From the NCBI GenBank assembly GCA_030549205.1, contig JAUKTV010000008.1, positions 1,726,768-1,790,767 on the forward strand: a stretch of DNA of 64,000 nucleotides, given 5' to 3'. The notes under the pieces were generated by a model. It saw only the letters and a list, made by a program, of their open reading frames with translations. It ran no database searches and had not been told where the DNA came from. The position numbers and the translations under genes were made by a program. This stretch comes from Apiosordaria backusii. Lineage: Eukaryota; Ascomycota; Sordariomycetes; Sordariales; Lasiosphaeriaceae. Shown piece after piece: positions 60,195-64,000 of the stretch. Positions within the stretch are counted from its first letter, which is position 1. Each line of letters opens with the position of its first letter.

Positions 60195-61029
60195 GTTGTC
60201 TTGGCTGGGCCATGCAGAGAGTAAGGTGATAAAATATGCTCAGGATTTTTTGGGAAGAAGTTTGGCGGTGATACCACTTGAATCTAAAAAGGGGCGAGAA
60301 GTGAGGTGAAGGATACAGCCGAGAGATCAGCTCAGGGGTAACCAGATGGATGTTGGATTTTGTGATGAAGGCCTCGAGATAATTTTCCTTCGTTTTTATG
60401 TATCTGACTGACGATGAATATGGAAGAACTTGGAAATGATATCCTTCTCTTTTCTCTGGAGAGAGCTCTTTTATACTTTTCCAGTTGTCCTATTTAGACC
60501 AAAAAGCTAAGCTCCTGGCCTTGTGTCTTTACGTAACTTATTCAATGCTATTGTCAGAATGCAGTGGAATTGGCATTTGGTAACCGTCAACAACACTATT
60601 TCAAATAAGCTTCAATGCCATGGCCACAGCATCGGTTTTTGTGTGTTGCATGCCACAACGGGACGGTACCCGTGCCCAGAGACCGACCCACTTTTCGGGA
60701 CCACGCAAGCAGGGCACCCTCAAGTAGGTGGTCACTACCCATTTAGCCATACCACCCATTTAGCCACTTTTTTAAACTATTCGAGCCTTTTCGTACCAAT
60801 TTAACTAAAAACGACGCTTTTTTTACTGTTAAAAAATGGAAGCCAATTGATACGAAAAGCTTGGGCACCATGTTGTGCATGGGTATGCACAACCTGTGTG
60901 GGCAGCATGTTGTGCATGGGCATATTGAAATAGCTTGTCAGCACAAGCCTCTTCTTCTTCTCCTAGACAATCAATTCAATGTAACCAATTTGGCACCTAT
61001 CATTACCACGCTGTCCATTTCCATATCAT
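60195..61029. other. Transition zone with short direct and inverted repeats
   Basis: The first 500 bp are the 3' side of the upstream gene. From about 60720 repeats appear. ACCCATTTAGCCA occurs twice (60737-60749 and 60753-60765). GTTGTGCAT-GGGT-ATGCACAAC (60872-60893) is a perfect 9-bp palindrome, and a direct copy of its left half recurs at 60907. This may be the less-mutated edge of the transposon relic that follows. Confidence 0.5.
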
Positions 61030-61329
61030 CAATATTCAAGCTGCTCTTTAATATATAGAAGAAAACCCAGATATACCAGTAGTATATATCGTACAAGACT
61101 ATAGCCTTAAATATAGTTAACTTTGCTTATACTTTAATAGCTATAAACCTTACTAAGGATAATTAGCATTATACTTTTATTTAAATAGGCTAGAATAGAT
61201 AGCAATTTATAACTATATCGATTGCTTTAATAATATAAGTCTAATGGTTTAGCCTAAGTTTATTATAGAGGTAGTAAACTGGATTTTAACTATAAAGTAT
61301 AGCTATACCGAAGTTACTAATTTACTATA

Positions 61330-62060
61330 TATCGGCTTAAATTAAGCTACTTAGTTTATTAAGCGCTATAGTTACTATAAGTAACATTAGAAAACTATCT
61401 ATATTAAATAGAAAACCTTAAAGGATTTAATAGCTATTAAACGTTACTTTTAAAAGCTTACTACTATTATTACTAACTATAGTATTTAGCCTAAAGATAT
61501 ATAAAATATAGATAAGACTGGGTTTTAAATAGAGGTAGATAAAAACTAATTTATTGTTATTAAATATAAGAAAGCCTATTACTTTACTATTCTTAAAAAT
61601 AGAAAGTTAGTAATAGCAATTAAGGCTATATCGGCTAATAGGCAGGTTTACTTAGCCTTCTTAATTTTAACTGCTTAGCTTTATATAAAATAGTAGTATA
61701 AATAGCCAGAATTAAAGCTAAAGACCTACCTTATAACTTTATCTATTGGCTATTTAAATAATAAAATATCCCTTAGTTAATTAAAGCATTAGGATAAGCA
61801 TTCGAAAAAGGATTAAGTAAGTATAAAGTATTTACTTATTATTGATAAATATAGATCTTACTATACTTTTCAGTTTATTAAGTACTATAAAGAAAATAGC
61901 ATTATTCCTTTTGGTTTATTACTATATTTTATATATATTCTTTAACTTTTTAATATAGTAGTCTTTTAACTGCTTAAGCATTACCATACTAAAACCTTAG
62001 AAGTATTAATTTATAACGGTATAATAAATATTATTAAGTTAGAATTCTTAACTATAATTA
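61330..62060 (+). pseudogene. Decayed pogo/Fot1-type DDE transposase (Tc1/mariner superfamily)
   Basis: Translated through its stop codons in one frame, the segment keeps the family landmarks in order. First is a helical lead-in ending NIDKTGF (family: NIDETGF), which carries the first catalytic Asp. Then comes a stretch like VIAIKAISANRQ (family: VTVIEAISADG). Near 61840-62000 is DKYRSYYTFQFIKYYKENSI (family: DGHGSH then EFI-YC-ENNI), with the second Asp kept. It ends with the remnant of the LLQPLDVVVFxPLKHYH block, where the third Asp position now reads Asn and Gln codons have become stops. These changes are all C-to-T or G-to-A. The element cannot encode a working enzyme. Its outer ends are not certain. 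Confidence 0.8.
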
Positions 62061-62576
62061 AGGAGGTATATACTTAGGCCTTTAAATATATAACTATTCT
62101 TTTGGCTTTTAGTAAAATAAGTATATAGCCGTTAAATTTCTCTATTATACTTAATAAATTACATTAAAGAATATAGCCTAAAATTCTCTTTTTATAACTA
62201 TACTTTCTACCTTCTTTACTTTTTAACATATCTTATACCTTTAAATAGATTAATTAAGTAGCTAATAAGGTAGTAAATTCTATACTTAAGGACTTTAATA
62301 GAAAGCTTACTTATAATATTTACCGGCTTATTTATAGTTTGCTAATTGCCATTACTAAATTAGTCTAAATAAAAAGAGACTTAGAAGTTATAAAAATAGC
62401 CGCTATAGTTATAAAAGCTTACTAAATAATAAAACAGTTATTACTTTAATTAAAGGATATATTAATAGTAACTGAAGGTAAGGAAATAGTATAAAAAAAG
62501 GACAACGAAGCTATTACTAAGGCTTATAAACTGGTAAAAGCTGCTAATACTAAGGTATATAATTTATATAAGAGGA

Positions 62577-62720
62577 TGTTGAGATAGGTATCTTATAGGC
62601 CTATAGGTATAGACCTGTGTAGGGAACGGCGTAGAATACTAAGAGCGAAGAGGGCTTTGTCTGCAGTATACGATAATGGTTAGGTACTAAAGGAAGGTAG
62701 ATTATAGAGGCAATACTCTA
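62577..62720. repeat. Less-mutated patch, candidate LTR end
   Basis: The patch starts with TGTTGAGATAGG. On the minus strand this is an end in ...CTCAACA, the kind of terminus seen in LTRs. It lies downstream (minus sense) of the Copia polyprotein relic, where a 3' LTR should be. It keeps CpG sites (GGCGTAG, GAGCGAAG) unlike its surroundings. The other LTR edge is not visible, so this remains a candidate. Confidence 0.35.
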
Positions 62721-62896
62721 TAATATATAGAAGGTAGACACTGTAATATAGGCTTATAAGGTACTATAAAATATAGTAAACTAATATATTAAATTAACTT
62801 ATTAGCTAAAAAAATATTATAGTAAATAATTATAAAGGACAAAACCTATTATAGGTCTTTAGCCCTATATTACTTTTTAAACCTCTTTTTATTTTA

Positions 62897-62995
62897 AGGC
62901 TTAAATGCCTATTAAGTCTGTTAACTATAGGGCCTAAATGCCTGTTAAGTCTATTAACTATAAGGCCTAAATACCTATTAAGTTTACTAACTATA
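62897..62995 (+). repeat. Three tandem copies of a ~33-bp unit
   Basis: The unit GGCCTAAATGCCTGTTAAGT plus TCTATTAACTATA is present three times (62897-62930, 62931-62963, 62964-62995). The copies differ almost only by C/T changes, as expected if an exact tandem repeat was later hit by RIP. It lies between the candidate LTR end and the end of the Copia polyprotein relic. Confidence 0.75.
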
Positions 62996-63347
62996 GACTT
63001 AACTAGCTAATTAAGTTTGACTATTAAGTATATTAATTAAAAGCCGTTTATAAAGTATAAAGTACTAACGTTTTACTATTATAATATATTAACTATTTAA
63101 GGCTTTAGGTTACTTTAAAGATCTAAAGATTACTGTAATTGTTATAATAAAATATTAGTAAATACTATAATTTTAAGCTATTAATTATTATTAACCTTAT
63201 AGGTTATAGGTTAAAATATACTATAAAGTCTATAACTAAGTGCTATATTTTAATACCTTCTTTATAACTATAGTATATAATATTAATTAAAAGGGCTTAA
63301 AAAGGTTTAATAGTAAGATAAAGGTATTAAATAGTACTATAAGTAAG

Positions 63348-64000
63348 GCTTTAATAAGGCTGTTAGTAAGTATCTTCTTTATAGAAAGGTAGGTTATAAT
63401 AATAACTTTAGTAAATATAGCCTTTTTAACTTTTTAAAATCGAATTAAAGTATATTTAGTTTAGCGATTATATTTATTACTATAAGCAGTAATAATAGAA
63501 CCTTCGTTATTATATAATAAGAGGATAAGGCCTATAATAGGCCTAGAAATTTCTTAAAAGAGACCTCTAAGCTATATAGCTTTTTTAAAGCCTTTAATAA
63601 GCTTAGTATATTCGGCCTTTAAAGTACTAAAGAATATAGTAGATATTTTCTTAAATTTCTAATTAATAGGTCTTTTAGTTAAAGTAAATAGTTAACTGTA
63701 AGTAGATTTAGCACTTTCCTTATACTTAATTTAATTACTATTAATAAAGCCGATAGGCTTTAAGTTACTATTAGAACTGTAATTAATAGCATTGTAAATA
63801 CTAAAATAAAAGTAAGAAAGTAGTAATTTTATAGCTTTTAAATAAGTATTAGTAGACTATATTAAATATTGTAAAAGCCATTGAATATTAAAGGCTATAT
63901 TAAGTTTAGTTTAAACTATAGTATATATTAAAGTACTAATTAATTATCGATATAGGTACTGATTAGAAGGGCTTATAGAGGTTTTAGGCCTATTACCTTT
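63348..64000 (-). pseudogene. Decayed Ty1/Copia retrotransposon: RT C-terminus and RNase H
   Basis: Reading the minus strand from 64000 down, one frame keeps the Copia landmarks. A block like LISTLIYTIV-TKLNIAF corresponds to the family GSLMYAMVGTRPDIAF. Next comes STNTYLKAIKLLLSYF (family: PTNTHLKAAKRLLRYL). The RNase H part reads LKPIGFINSN (family: LxGYxDSDWAGD) and SAKSTYS-LFTL (family: RKSTSGYLFTL), then LKAEYTKLIKGFKKAI-LRGL (family: STEAEYMAL..A.KEAIWLRGL). The C-terminus matches DNQxAI, RTKHI.IRFH and ML.D.LTK. Stops sit where Gln, Trp or Arg codons are expected, as after RIP. The rest of pol, integrase and gag would lie beyond the right edge. Confidence 0.82.

Larger units (their letters stand above)
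61030..64000. repeat. AT-rich, RIP-type mutated repeat block
   Basis: From here to the window end the sequence is dominated by TA dinucleotides, with few CpG or CpA, and every long frame is broken by TAA/TAG. Gene-like codon phases can still be read in two places (a pogo-type transposase on plus, a Copia polyprotein on minus). This combination is the mark of repeat-induced point mutation (C to T, mainly at CpA) in ascomycetes. One patch at 62577-62720 is clearly less AT-rich and keeps several CpG. Confidence 0.85.

Noticed and set aside
1..64000. CRISPR arrays, bacterial operons, viral or toxin genes, secondary-metabolite cluster
   Set aside because: Looked for and not seen. Genes are spliced eukaryotic housekeeping genes, and no polyketide synthase, NRPS, terpene cyclase or viral polymerase is recognisable.

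Overview
The window looks like a chromosome arm segment of a filamentous ascomycete, most likely a sordariomycete (order Sordariales is my best guess). The reasons are: widely spaced genes on both strands, GT-AG introns of about 50-80 nt with CTRAC/CTGAC-like branch sites, a tRNA with a short intron, and a right-hand end of very AT-rich, TpA-rich decayed transposons of the kind left by repeat-induced point mutation (RIP). Almost all protein genes need splicing, so I give exon coordinates worked out from frame, splice sites and protein continuity. Reading-frame sums are exact multiples of three for every gene, except two where one base appears to be missing.

Layout, left to right. 2373-6245 (+): a RING + PH + vWA protein of the Ste5/Far1 pheromone-MAPK scaffold class. 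8450-10455 (+): a siderophore-iron MFS transporter with an ATCTGATAA iron-GATA site upstream. 10628-10746: a near-perfect 53-bp-stem hairpin. 11064-11148 (+): tRNA-Ala(AGC). 11479-13697 (-): a DUF3074 (START-like) protein with a coiled-coil tail and an apparent one-base frameshift. 14711-20605 (-): MOT1/BTAF1, with 11-nt and 18-nt first exons. 23056-26846 (+): cohesin SMC3. 27568-29152 (+): HSP90 co-chaperone CDC37. 29856-32781 (+): a protein with an internal Zn2Cys6 cluster, also with an apparent one-base frameshift. 33500-34350: degenerate ~90-bp tandem repeats. 35640-41048 (-): deubiquitinase UBP12, followed in frame by a coding-like tail behind two TAG codons. 41854-45224 (-): M16 protease STE23. 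45225-50223: a 5-kb gene-poor gap. 50224-51315 (-): MPP6-like exosome cofactor with a CCHC knuckle. 51805-52532 (+): complex I NDUFS6. 53883-54651 (+): a small secreted protein. 57258-60194 (+): a large Q/H/P-rich protein I do not recognise. From about 61030 to the end: RIP-type decayed repeats in which a pogo/Fot1 DDE transposase and, on the other strand, a Ty1/Copia RT-RNase H can still be read.

The genes are mostly single-copy housekeeping functions (transcription, cohesion, chaperoning, ubiquitin, proteolysis, respiration, RNA surveillance). They do not form a cluster or pathway. I found no clear new multi-gene system. The best leads are local: the long hairpin, the UBP12 in-frame tail, the MPP6 + zinc-knuckle architecture with a GC-AG intron, the MOT1 micro-exons, the tandem-repeat block, and the boundary between gene-rich and RIP-decayed DNA.
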